From the NCBI RefSeq assembly GCF_000466425.1, contig NZ_KE992168.1, forward strand, positions 19,908-83,907: a stretch of DNA of 64,000 bases. The letters are read 5' to 3'. The first letter of the stretch is position 1. Each line of letters opens with the position of its first letter. Origin of the DNA: Capnocytophaga sp. oral taxon 863 str. F0517 (GTDB lineage: Bacteria > Bacteroidota > Bacteroidia > Flavobacteriales > Flavobacteriaceae). The position numbers were made by a program, and so were the translations under genes. Below, piece by piece: positions 1 to 6,834 of the stretch. The notes below the pieces were generated by a model. It did no database searches. It had not been told where the DNA came from and was given only the letters and a program-made list of their open reading frames with translations.

Positions 1-670
1 GAACCCTACCGATAAAGTACAAATCGCTGATGAGAAAATTGTAGCCCTACAAGGAGAGATTACCGATAACAAAATCAACCTCTTAGCTAAAAAAATAGGT
101 ACTTCCAAGGTAAGTATTCTCTCGGCAGAAGGAAAGGAAAGAGGAAGCTTTGAAATTACCGTGACACCTGTATTCCAACTTTCTTTTACTCCTGAAAAAC
201 TAACTATAGAACAACAGAAGACTGCTCAGATAACCATCGTCGGCACCCTGAACCCTACCGATAAAGTACAAATCGCTGATGAGGAAATTGTAGCTCAACA
301 AGGAAAGGTTACCAACAACAAAATCAATCTCTTGGCTAAAAATATAGGTACTACCAAAGTAAGTATTCTCTCAGCGGAAGGAAAGGAAAGAGGAAGCTTC
401 GAGATTACTGTAACCCCTAAACTATTACTTTCTTTTTCTCCTGCAAAAGTGGTTATAAAGAAGGGAGAAACTGCTACAATTACTGTAACAGGGGTATGGA
501 ATGCTTCCGATAAGATACGTATTGTCAATGAGACTATTGTTTCCCTACAAGGAGAAGCTACTAATAACAGAATCAACCTCTTAGCCCTTAAGGTTGGTAG
601 CACACAGGTACAAGTATTAACTGCTGATAGTCGTGATAGAGGTAGTTTTGAGGTGGTAGTATATGAAGAT
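1..670 (+). repeat. 249-bp tandem coding repeats (Ig-like modules)
   Basis: Copies begin at bases 1 (partial), 250 and 499. Copies 1 and 2 share long exact stretches, for example the first 34 bases of each differ nowhere. Copy 3 keeps the protein pattern but not the DNA identity, which suggests recent duplication or gene conversion of the first two. Confidence 0.8.
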
Positions 671-1180
671 CTCAAGAAAATAACCCTTCCTCATAAAGGC
701 GATATCCCTCACTACAAAACAGAGATCACTAGTAAAGAAGAATACAAGCAACTTATCGAGCAAACACTCAGAACACATGAATTATTAAAAAGAGTATTAG
801 AACAGTTAGAGAAATATCCTTTAGAGAAATATCGTTACAATGATCAAAATGCTCTTTACCTTGAAGGTATCAGAATCTCCAGGGCAGCGAAACTGTATTA
901 CAAGGAAAATAAGGAAACAGCCGACCTTAAGAACCTAAAGAATACCTATGAGAATTTGCACCAATATGGGATTGGTTATACCGAAGTAGAGATTATGGTA
1001 CGTTTGGCCGAGCTATATCGCCAAGAGTTTCCTCATAATACCGAGATCGAAAGAATTATTAAGGACAACTTCAATGGAGAGTATGGAAATTTGGACGGGC
1101 CTATCCTTACCAATTACCTTAATAAAAATATCGTAAAGGCTTTCAACGATATTATTGATATAGTCAATAAGCTTAAATAA
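2..1180 (+). CDS. Tandem Ig-like repeat surface protein, 5' end outside window
   Basis: The reading frame is open from base 2, so the gene is cut by the window edge; the GTG at 161 is internal and not a start. The visible part holds tandem modules of 83 residues (249 bp). Each has an NPTDKVQ/NASDKIR segment, a KINLLA core and an RGSFE-(I/V) strand, followed by a linker such as LSFTPEKL. Units start near bases 2, 251 and 500. The first two are close to identical in DNA and the third has diverged. The pattern fits bacterial Ig-like folds (BIG2-like) of secreted or surface proteins. From about base 680 to the end the protein is charged and probably helical, with no repeats and no T9SS sorting domain. 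The function is unknown; adhesion or cell-surface display is inferred from the architecture only. Confidence 0.8.
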   Translation, partial: NPTDKVQIADEKIVALQGEITDNKINLLAKKIGTSKVSILSAEGKERGSFEITVTPVFQLSFTPEKLTIEQQKTAQITIVGTLNPTDKVQIADEEIVAQQGKVTNNKINLLAKNIGTTKVSILSAEGKERGSFEITVTPKLLLSFSPAKVVIKKGETATITVTGVWNASDKIRIVNETIVSLQGEATNNRINLLALKVGSTQVQVLTADSRDRGSFEVVVYEDLKKITLPHKGDIPHYKTEITSKEEYKQLIEQTLRTHELLKRVLEQLEKYPLEKYRYNDQNALYLEGIRISRAAKLYYKENKETADLKNLKNTYENLHQYGIGYTEVEIMVRLAELYRQEFPHNTEIERIIKDNFNGEYGNLDGPILTNYLNKNIVKAFNDIIDIVNKLK

Positions 1181-1187
1181 CCCCAGA

Positions 1188-1224
1188 TGAAGCGTGGAAA
1201 TGAAGTTTTCACGCTTCATTTTTT
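1188..1224. terminator. Bidirectional hairpin terminator between convergent genes
   Basis: A 13-bp stem with one G-U pair (TGAAGCGTGGAAA with TTTTCACGCTTCA) has a 5-base loop and is followed by six T on the plus strand. It serves the plus-strand repeat protein and overlaps the last codons of the minus-strand response regulator, which stops at 1209. Confidence 0.75.
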
Positions 1225-1919
1225 ACTAACCGATACCCTACTCCCTTGACGGTCTTTATTCTCTCCTGACCGAGCTTGTCGCGGAGCTTCCCAATATGGA
1301 CATCTATGGTACGACTCTTAGCAGCGGAAACCCCTCCCCAAATTTGGACAGCTATCTCCTCTCGGGAAAAGAGGTGATTCGGAGCCGAAAGTAGAAAAGC
1401 AAGTAGTTCACACTCCTTTTTGGTGAGTAGGTATTGCTGTCCCTCTCGGGTAAGGGTATAGCTCTCTTCGTCCAAGGAGAAGTCTGCGCATACCAAGGGT
1501 TGCTTTACCTCTTTTCGTTTGTGAAAACAGAGATTGACAAGGGCTTGGAGCTTATAGATAAGGAGCTTGACCTTCATATCCTTACGAACAAAATCATCCG
1601 CTCCGGCTTCGAAGCCTGCCAAGAGGGCATAGTCCTGATTTTCCTCAGCCAAAAGGACAACTACAGGACGGATGGTCAGCTGTATTTGGCGCAACTGACC
1701 ACATATCTCCACCCCATCCGTATCGGAGAGAAAGATGTTCAGAAGCAGCAGTTCAGGAGTAGCTCGCTTAAGCACTCGTAAGGCTTGCGCTCCCGTTATA
1801 GCTGTAAGCACCTCAAAACCTGCTTGTTGCAAAGTAGGGGCTATATATTCCAACCATTGGGTATCACTATCCACAATCAGGAGCCTGATAGGAGTGGTAT
1901 CAGGGGCTAAGGTATTCAT
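1209..1919 (-). CDS. OmpR-type response regulator with degenerate receiver
   Basis: 236 residues: a receiver-like domain (about 11-130) and a C-terminal winged-helix DNA-binding domain (about 140-234, with GGVSAAKSRTIDVHIGKLR and the end KTVKGVGYRLV). It should be a DNA-binding regulator. The receiver lacks the usual phosphorylation chemistry. Where the phospho-Asp is expected (LLLLDI) the sequence reads LLLLNI, so residue 61 is Asn. The acidic pair after the first strand is D17-S18, and the Thr/Ser position after strand 4 is A91. Lys113 is kept. Regulation by phosphorylation is therefore unlikely, and a phosphorylation-independent mode is inferred. No histidine kinase is adjacent. The ATG lies 1 base after the htpX stop, so the two genes are probably co-transcribed. 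Target genes are unknown. Confidence 0.85.
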   Translation of the reverse strand: MNTLAPDTTPIRLLIVDSDTQWLEYIAPTLQQAGFEVLTAITGAQALRVLKRATPELLLLNIFLSDTDGVEICGQLRQIQLTIRPVVVLLAEENQDYALLAGFEAGADDFVRKDMKVKLLIYKLQALVNLCFHKRKEVKQPLVCADFSLDEESYTLTREGQQYLLTKKECELLAFLLSAPNHLFSREEIAVQIWGGVSAAKSRTIDVHIGKLRDKLGQERIKTVKGVGYRLVKNEA

Positions 1920-1920
1920 G

Positions 1921-2865
1921 CTAATATTGTTCTAATACGGCAATACGCTTTTCTATAGGAGGATGTGTGGCTAAAAGAGCACGCAAACCTTCTGCCTTAT
2001 AATCAATAAAAAGCTCTTTTACTTCCTCATTATCAATCTCTTCAATGGCGGAATGTCCTGATATTTTCCTTAAGGCACTGGCCAGTGCCAAGGAATTATG
2101 AGTAAGCTCCACAGCTCCCGCATCGGCCATATACTCCCGTGAACGTGAAAGTGCCAATTTAAAAAGTATAGAAATTAGGTATATCAGAAAAAAGACTACC
2201 ATTACAAGAATGACCATCAATAGCAGCCCTATCACTACAGCTCCTCCTTTCCCACTAATATTCTTAGAGGAACGAGAATCAAGAAGATTGCTATGCAGTA
2301 CCAAGCGAAAGGCAACATTGGCTATGGTGGCAAAAATCCCTACAAATACTATCGTTACAATCAGCAAACGTACATCACGGTTACGGATATGGGTCAGCTC
2401 GTGTGCTATAACCCCCTCCAACTCTTCATCATTGAGCGCATTAATGATCCCACGGGTAAGAGTAATGGCAAAGGTCTTTTCATTGATACCCGAAGCAAAA
2501 GCATTCAGCGCCTCACTCTCTATGATATAGAGCTTGGGCATGGGCATTCCCACCGACATACATAAGTTTTCCGTTAGGTTATAGATTCGTTTGTTATCCC
2601 TTCGTTCCAGAGGGTGAGCATGGGTAGCCATTTGGATCATTTGGGTATGAAAAAAGTAAGAGATAAAGAACCATATAGCTACTCCTATAAGAATGGTTGG
2701 GATTATAGTAAGGAAAGAAGTATTTGTTTGCTCTATGTCTCTACCTGATGCTATATACAAGACCACATATACCCCTACCAAAATAAGTAGCGGAAAAGCC
2801 AAAAGAAACAATACTGATTTGGTATTGTTTCTTGTTATTTGCTGTTGTATACCCAGGTATTGCAT
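1921..2865 (-). CDS. HtpX-like M48 family zinc metalloprotease
   Basis: 314 residues. Two N-terminal membrane segments (about 18-39 and 51-72) are followed by a protease domain with the zinc motif HELTH (His155, Glu156, His159). A further hydrophobic region at about 165-235 and the third-ligand region SREYMADAGAVEL come next. This is the plan of M48 membrane proteases that degrade damaged or misassembled membrane proteins, with the active site on the cytoplasmic side. lemA, a frequent neighbour of htpX in other bacteria, lies upstream on the same strand but is separated here by a toxin-antitoxin pair. The start lies 5 bases after the stop of a tiny ORF and the stop is 1 base before the response regulator ATG, so the cluster is probably one transcript. 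Family assignment is firm; substrates are unknown. Confidence 0.88.
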   Translation of the reverse strand: MQYLGIQQQITRNNTKSVLFLLAFPLLILVGVYVVLYIASGRDIEQTNTSFLTIIPTILIGVAIWFFISYFFHTQMIQMATHAHPLERRDNKRIYNLTENLCMSVGMPMPKLYIIESEALNAFASGINEKTFAITLTRGIINALNDEELEGVIAHELTHIRNRDVRLLIVTIVFVGIFATIANVAFRLVLHSNLLDSRSSKNISGKGGAVVIGLLLMVILVMVVFFLIYLISILFKLALSRSREYMADAGAVELTHNSLALASALRKISGHSAIEEIDNEEVKELFIDYKAEGLRALLATHPPIEKRIAVLEQY

Positions 2866-2870
2866 CCTAA

Positions 2871-2975
2871 TTAATGACTAATTCTTAAAAATGATATATA
2901 GGAAGTCTGTAGCGCTGCTGGCTCTATCCCAAACTTATCTCTGACAGATTGATATAATTCTGCAATGGTCACCAT
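2871..2975 (-). CDS. Possible 34-residue small ORF after PIN toxin
   Basis: ATG at 2975 and TAA at 2871 give a 34-residue product starting MVTIAELYQSVRDKFGIEP. It starts 5 bases after the PIN gene stop and ends 5 bases before the htpX start, the tight packing expected of a translated operon gene. The composition is protein-like, with an amphipathic N-terminal helix. I do not recognise it. It could be a third part of the toxin-antitoxin locus, the surviving N-terminus of a larger gene, or chance. Confidence 0.4.
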   Translation of the reverse strand: MVTIAELYQSVRDKFGIEPAALQTSYISFLRISH

Positions 2976-2980
2976 TGTTT

Positions 2981-3424
2981 TTATTGTTTTTTGTAGAGTT
3001 TTTGCCTAAGCTCCTCAGTTGTAACAAAAAAATGTCCATATCCCTTTGCTGTAAGCCCTTTCCTCAACTCTTTATCACCCGACCATATTTTGTGCTTATA
3101 TTGTAAATAAAATGCTACAAAAGGAGCATCATCACTATCTATACCTTCTACTATTTTTTTTGCCTTTTCATTATTTTCTTTTGAAATTTCTTCCATGGAT
3201 AACATCTTTACCCCCTTCAGTAAGCTTGATAATTCCTTCCTTATTTCCTTATTTGTTTTATTCAAAAACTTTGAAAGTCTTGGTAGATGTTCTTCTATTT
3301 CATCTAATAAATATTCAGGTACTAAGTACTGTATCGTTTTCCTCTCTTTAAGCACTGTTGCTACAACTCCGTTAGGAGAAATCAAGGCACTAAAAAATAT
3401 ATTACTATCAGTTATAACTATCAT
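2981..3424 (-). CDS. PIN-domain ribonuclease toxin
   Basis: 147 residues with the PIN-domain layout: Asp6 in the first strand (VITDSN), an acidic residue near 42 (LLDEIEEH), Asp98/Asp99 (GIDSDDAPFVAF) and Asp117 (WSGDKEL). These form the Mg-binding acidic pocket of this nuclease fold. Type II toxins of this class cut RNA and are held inactive by the antitoxin encoded just upstream. The start overlaps the preceding antitoxin gene by 4 bases, the usual coupling. Toxin activity is inferred from family and gene pairing; a stand-alone RNase role is possible. Confidence 0.8.
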   Translation of the reverse strand: MIVITDSNIFFSALISPNGVVATVLKERKTIQYLVPEYLLDEIEEHLPRLSKFLNKTNKEIRKELSSLLKGVKMLSMEEISKENNEKAKKIVEGIDSDDAPFVAFYLQYKHKIWSGDKELRKGLTAKGYGHFFVTTEELRQKLYKKQ

Positions 3425-3690
3425 TTTTCAGCATATTTTTCCTCCATCACTTTAAAATATCGCTTAGCAAAACCTCTCTTCACCTCTTTAGACAATTCCA
3501 TAATGAAGTCACGATGGGCTATAGGTATCCCATCCTCATCTTCTTCTAAGATCTCTACAGAAGGGGAGGCTATAGCTTTTCCCTTAGCCTTAGGCAGCTC
3601 TATCTCTACAAAGGGAAGAGACTTTACATATTCTAAGAAGGCAGCAGCCCATTCGCTGTTGTTATTTACTTTGAGTATTGTGGTATCCAT
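3421..3690 (-). CDS. Antitoxin-like protein upstream of PIN toxin
   Basis: 89 residues, acidic in the middle (EILEEDEDG), with a basic C-terminal helix (KEVKRGFAKRYFKVMEEKY). The N-terminus (MDTTILKVNN) resembles the short strand that opens many dimerising antitoxin domains. It overlaps the PIN gene by 4 bases and precedes it, the standard antitoxin-toxin order. It should neutralise the toxin and may bind its own promoter, but no operator could be identified in the 28 bases between it and lemA. No named antitoxin family was recognised, so the call rests mainly on context. Confidence 0.65.
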   Translation of the reverse strand: MDTTILKVNNNSEWAAAFLEYVKSLPFVEIELPKAKGKAIASPSVEILEEDEDGIPIAHRDFIMELSKEVKRGFAKRYFKVMEEKYAEK

Positions 3691-3718
3691 AGCTGTTTAT
3701 TTTAGTATATTTTCCTTT

Positions 3719-4285
3719 TTACGAAAAAGAAATCTCAGGTGCCTTATCCAATTGCTTACGTTCTTCTTTCCCTAAGTCAAAGAACGGTTGTGGGGTCATA
3801 TGCTTGAATCCTGCTACGATATTGGTAGGAATGGATTGGATCGCGGTATTGAGCTCCTTGGTAGTGGAGTTAAAATAGCGACGTACAGAAGCCAATTTGT
3901 TCTCTATATCAGCGATTTCCTCTTGTAGGTGCATAAAGTTGGCATTGGCTTTGAGTTCGGGATAGGCCTCTACTTGTACATTGAAGGCGCTCATTGCAGA
4001 AGAGAGTTCCTGCTCTGCTTCTATTTTATCATTTACACTTGTAGCACTCAGCGCTCGGGAGCGTGCTTGGGTTATTTTGGTAAGCACCTCCGATTCGTGA
4101 TTCATATAGCCTTTTACCGCAGCTACCAGCTGTGGGATGAGGTCATGGCGCTGCTTGAGCTGTACATCTATATCGGCAAAAGCATTCTCTCGGTTATTGG
4201 CCAAAGCCACTAATTTGTTATTGGCACTGATGTACCATAGCACGATCACTCCTACTATGGCTATAACAATAATAAGTCCGGTCAT
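3719..4285 (-). CDS. lemA: LemA family protein
   Basis: 188 residues. One N-terminal membrane segment (LIIVIAIVGVIVLWYI) is followed by the helical LemA domain with its NRENAFADIDVQLKQRHDL signature and IPTNIVAGF near the C-terminus. LemA proteins are small membrane-anchored helical proteins of uncertain function that often sit beside M48 proteases. Here the protease gene is downstream on the same strand, after the toxin-antitoxin pair. A -7 box lies 24 bases before the start, so lemA is probably the first gene of the cluster. Family call is firm; biochemical role is unknown. Confidence 0.9.
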   Translation of the reverse strand: MTGLIIVIAIVGVIVLWYISANNKLVALANNRENAFADIDVQLKQRHDLIPQLVAAVKGYMNHESEVLTKITQARSRALSATSVNDKIEAEQELSSAMSAFNVQVEAYPELKANANFMHLQEEIADIENKLASVRRYFNSTTKELNTAIQSIPTNIVAGFKHMTPQPFFDLGKEERKQLDKAPEISFS

Positions 4286-4308
4286 AATATTCTATTTTAA
4301 GTTTGATG

Positions 4309-4316
4309 CAAAAGTA
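4309..4316 (-). promoter_or_regulatory. Bacteroidota -7 promoter box for lemA cluster
   Basis: On the minus strand this reads TACTTTTG, an exact match to TAnnTTTG, 24 bases from the lemA ATG. No TTG at the expected -33 spacing was seen. Confidence 0.55.
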
Positions 4317-4350
4317 CTAAAAAGTATTCAATATTCCTAATTCCTATTTT

Positions 4351-6462
4351 TTAACTTAGAAGCTGATAGGCCGCGAAGGCGGATAGATAGGCAAAACCTG
4401 TCATGAAAATCCACTGCAAAATCGCCCATTTCCAGCTATTGGTTTCCTTGCGTACGATAGCAAAGGTACTGATACACTGCATGGCAGATGCAAAGAATAG
4501 GAGGATGGAAACTCCCGTGGCCAAATTGAACACTGAGGTACCATCGGGGCGCATTTCCTGCTGTAGGCGTGTCACTACGGTACGCTGCTCGGCATCTCCT
4601 TCCTCTACATCTACCTCCCCTAAGCTATAGATAGTGGCCAAGGTGCTGACAAAAGTCTCTCTTGCTGCAAAGGATCCTAATACGGCTATACTAATCTTCC
4701 AATCATAGCCTAAGGGACGGAATACAGGCTCTACAAACTTACCCATATTTCCCAATAGGGAGTTTTCAGTTCGGTAGCTTAAGAGGTAGTGTTCCTTCTC
4801 GTCCTGATCCCAACCATATTCAGTAGCCAGTTGCTCGGCATGAGCCTCTGCATTGCGGTACTTCTCACTCAGTCCATGGGTTTGTAGGAACCATATGAGT
4901 ACGGTTATAAAGAAGATAATCTTCCCAGCACTCAGCACAAAGGCCTTTGACTTGTCATAGACTGTTAATAGCACATTTCGTGCCAAAGGCACTTTGTAGG
5001 TCGGCATTTCTACAATAAAATGGGTTTGTATAACATTCTTCAGCACTAAGAACTTACTCAAGAGCCAAGCGGAGAAGATGGCCATAAACACCCCAAAGAG
5101 ATACAATAAGAAAAGAGCTACCGCCTGATTATTGAAAAAGAAGTAATTCCCCTCGGGGATCACGAGCTTTATCATAATCAGATAGATAGGGAGTCGTGCT
5201 GAACACGTGATAAAGGGAGTCACCAAAATGGCAATCAAGCGCTCGCGCCAACTCTCAATGGTACGGGTAGCCATCACAGCAGGGATGGCACAAGCCGCCC
5301 CCGAGATCAGAGGAATGGTACCTTTTCCATTTAGTCCAAAGGGGCGCATGATTCTATCCATAAGAAAGACCACCCTACTCATGTAACCACTCTCTTCCAA
5401 GAGAGAGATAAAGAAGAAGAGCAAGGCTATTTGTGGCACGAAGGAAACTACCGCAGTAAGCCCAGGTATCACGCCATCGACCAAGAGCGAAGTGAGAGAT
5501 CCCTCGGGAAGTATGCTTCCTATCCAAGTACCTACCCAGCCCAAAGCACTCTCTATCCAGCCCTTGGGATATTCACTCACGTAGAAGATCATTTGGAAAA
5601 TGAGCAGTAGTATCGCCATAAAGATCACATACCCCCACACCTTGTGCAGAAGGATTTTATCTAAAAGGGCACGTGTCCCCACAGCAGTTACCTTATAAGT
5701 ATCTTTAAGCGCATGATTGATGGCCTGATAACGGAGAATTGTTTCTCTCTGCTGCATTTTCTTGATTTCTGCATCCGTCTTTATATTCTCTTTTTGAAGT
5801 TCTACCTTACGCAAAGCACCAATGACTTCAAAATTCTGAGAGATGACCATCCAAAGTTTCCCTAATTCTTCGTTGGGAAATTTCTCTTGGAGCGACTTGA
5901 AATAAGGAGGATCAATGCGGTTGATGTCAATAACCTTTTCTAAAGGAAGTTTTTTGTAATTGATAATCAACTCCTTGAGTTGTTCCATTCCTACTTTCTG
6001 TCGGGTACTGACAAGGACGATGCGTGTATGGAGGGCTTCCTCTAAGGCTGGGATATCGATGGTTATGCCACGAGGCTTCATTCGATCGGCCATATTGATA
6101 GCCAAAATGATCGGAATTCCAAAATCTTTTATCTGGGTATAGAGATAGAGGTTTTGCTTGAGGTTCTCCACATCGGCTACCACCACCACTACATCGGGAA
6201 AGTCTATATCATCTTTGTCCAAGAGGCAGCTTACGGCCACCTTTTCATCCATAGAATTAGGGTTGGTACTATAGGTGCCTGGCAGGTCGTATATTCGAGC
6301 ATTGATTGTTTGGGAGAGCTTGCAGAAGCCCACCTTTTTATCCACAGTAACTCCTGGGTAGTTCCCCACATGCTGGTTCATCCCTGTTAGCAGGTTGAAG
6401 ATAGAGGATTTCCCCACATTGGGGTTTCCTATCAAGGCTACTTTTATTTCATGTTTACTCAT
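4351..6462 (-). CDS. feoB: Ferrous iron transporter FeoB
   Basis: 703 residues. An N-terminal G domain has the P-loop GNPNVGKSS (12-20), switch II DLPGTYS and the G4 motif NMAD. A helical linker region follows, and then a polytopic membrane domain from about residue 275 with Gate-type repeats (VSFVPQIALLFFFISLLEESGYMSR and a C-terminal counterpart containing GSFAARETFVSTLA). FeoB moves Fe(II) across the inner membrane under control of its GTPase domain. The start overlaps the feoA stop by 8 bases, so translation is coupled. Length is normal and all GTP-binding motifs are intact. No Fur box was identified. Confidence 0.96.
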   Translation of the reverse strand: MSKHEIKVALIGNPNVGKSSIFNLLTGMNQHVGNYPGVTVDKKVGFCKLSQTINARIYDLPGTYSTNPNSMDEKVAVSCLLDKDDIDFPDVVVVVADVENLKQNLYLYTQIKDFGIPIILAINMADRMKPRGITIDIPALEEALHTRIVLVSTRQKVGMEQLKELIINYKKLPLEKVIDINRIDPPYFKSLQEKFPNEELGKLWMVISQNFEVIGALRKVELQKENIKTDAEIKKMQQRETILRYQAINHALKDTYKVTAVGTRALLDKILLHKVWGYVIFMAILLLIFQMIFYVSEYPKGWIESALGWVGTWIGSILPEGSLTSLLVDGVIPGLTAVVSFVPQIALLFFFISLLEESGYMSRVVFLMDRIMRPFGLNGKGTIPLISGAACAIPAVMATRTIESWRERLIAILVTPFITCSARLPIYLIMIKLVIPEGNYFFFNNQAVALFLLYLFGVFMAIFSAWLLSKFLVLKNVIQTHFIVEMPTYKVPLARNVLLTVYDKSKAFVLSAGKIIFFITVLIWFLQTHGLSEKYRNAEAHAEQLATEYGWDQDEKEHYLLSYRTENSLLGNMGKFVEPVFRPLGYDWKISIAVLGSFAARETFVSTLATIYSLGEVDVEEGDAEQRTVVTRLQQEMRPDGTSVFNLATGVSILLFFASAMQCISTFAIVRKETNSWKWAILQWIFMTGFAYLSAFAAYQLLS

Positions 6463-6700
6463 AGTGGTCGGAGTTAATAGGTTCTACTTCGATATACTGT
6501 CCCATTTCCTTTCGAATAGCCATATGAGTATCATTAATAATCAAATAGAGTGGATCACCCAAGGGAGCTATCTCGACCAATTCTATCGTATTTCCGGGAA
6601 GGCATCCCAGCTCCAATAGTTTTATAGGCAGCTGTTCTGTCGCTACATCTTTGATAAGACATTTATCCCCACGCTTAAGGTCGTTGACGGTAAGTATCAT
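6455..6700 (-). CDS. feoA: Ferrous iron transport protein FeoA
   Basis: 81 residues forming a single SH3-like FeoA domain. Visible features are the opening LNDL-like segment (LTVNDLKRGDKC), LLELGCLPGNTIELV in the middle and LAPLGDP-type turns (IAPLGDPLYLII). FeoA is a small cytoplasmic partner that supports FeoB. It is the first gene of a two-gene feoAB operon and overlaps feoB by 8 bases. A -7 box lies 27 bases upstream. Confidence 0.93.
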   Translation of the reverse strand: MILTVNDLKRGDKCLIKDVATEQLPIKLLELGCLPGNTIELVEIAPLGDPLYLIINDTHMAIRKEMGQYIEVEPINSDHYE

Positions 6701-6726
6701 ATTTATTTATACTTAATTTAAGGTGG

Positions 6727-6734
6727 CAAAGATA
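6727..6734 (-). promoter_or_regulatory. -7 promoter box for feoAB
   Basis: On the minus strand this reads TATCTTTG, an exact TAnnTTTG match, 27 bases before the feoA ATG. No clear -33 TTG. Confidence 0.55.
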
Positions 6735-6791
6735 CTATTTTTTCCCTAAATATAAAAAAATTATTTCAGCTTTTCTCCTTAATAAAAACTA

Positions 6792-6827
6792 AAAAACGGA
6801 GCAACTCAATTGAGTTGCTCCGTTTTT
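6792..6827. terminator. Perfect palindromic terminator after alaS
   Basis: A perfect 36-base palindrome with 18-base arms (AAAAACGGAGCAACTCAA and its complement) lies 8 bases past the alaS stop. The A/T ends give a U-tract in either direction. It isolates alaS from feoAB. Confidence 0.85.
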
Positions 6828-6834
6828 CATCATA

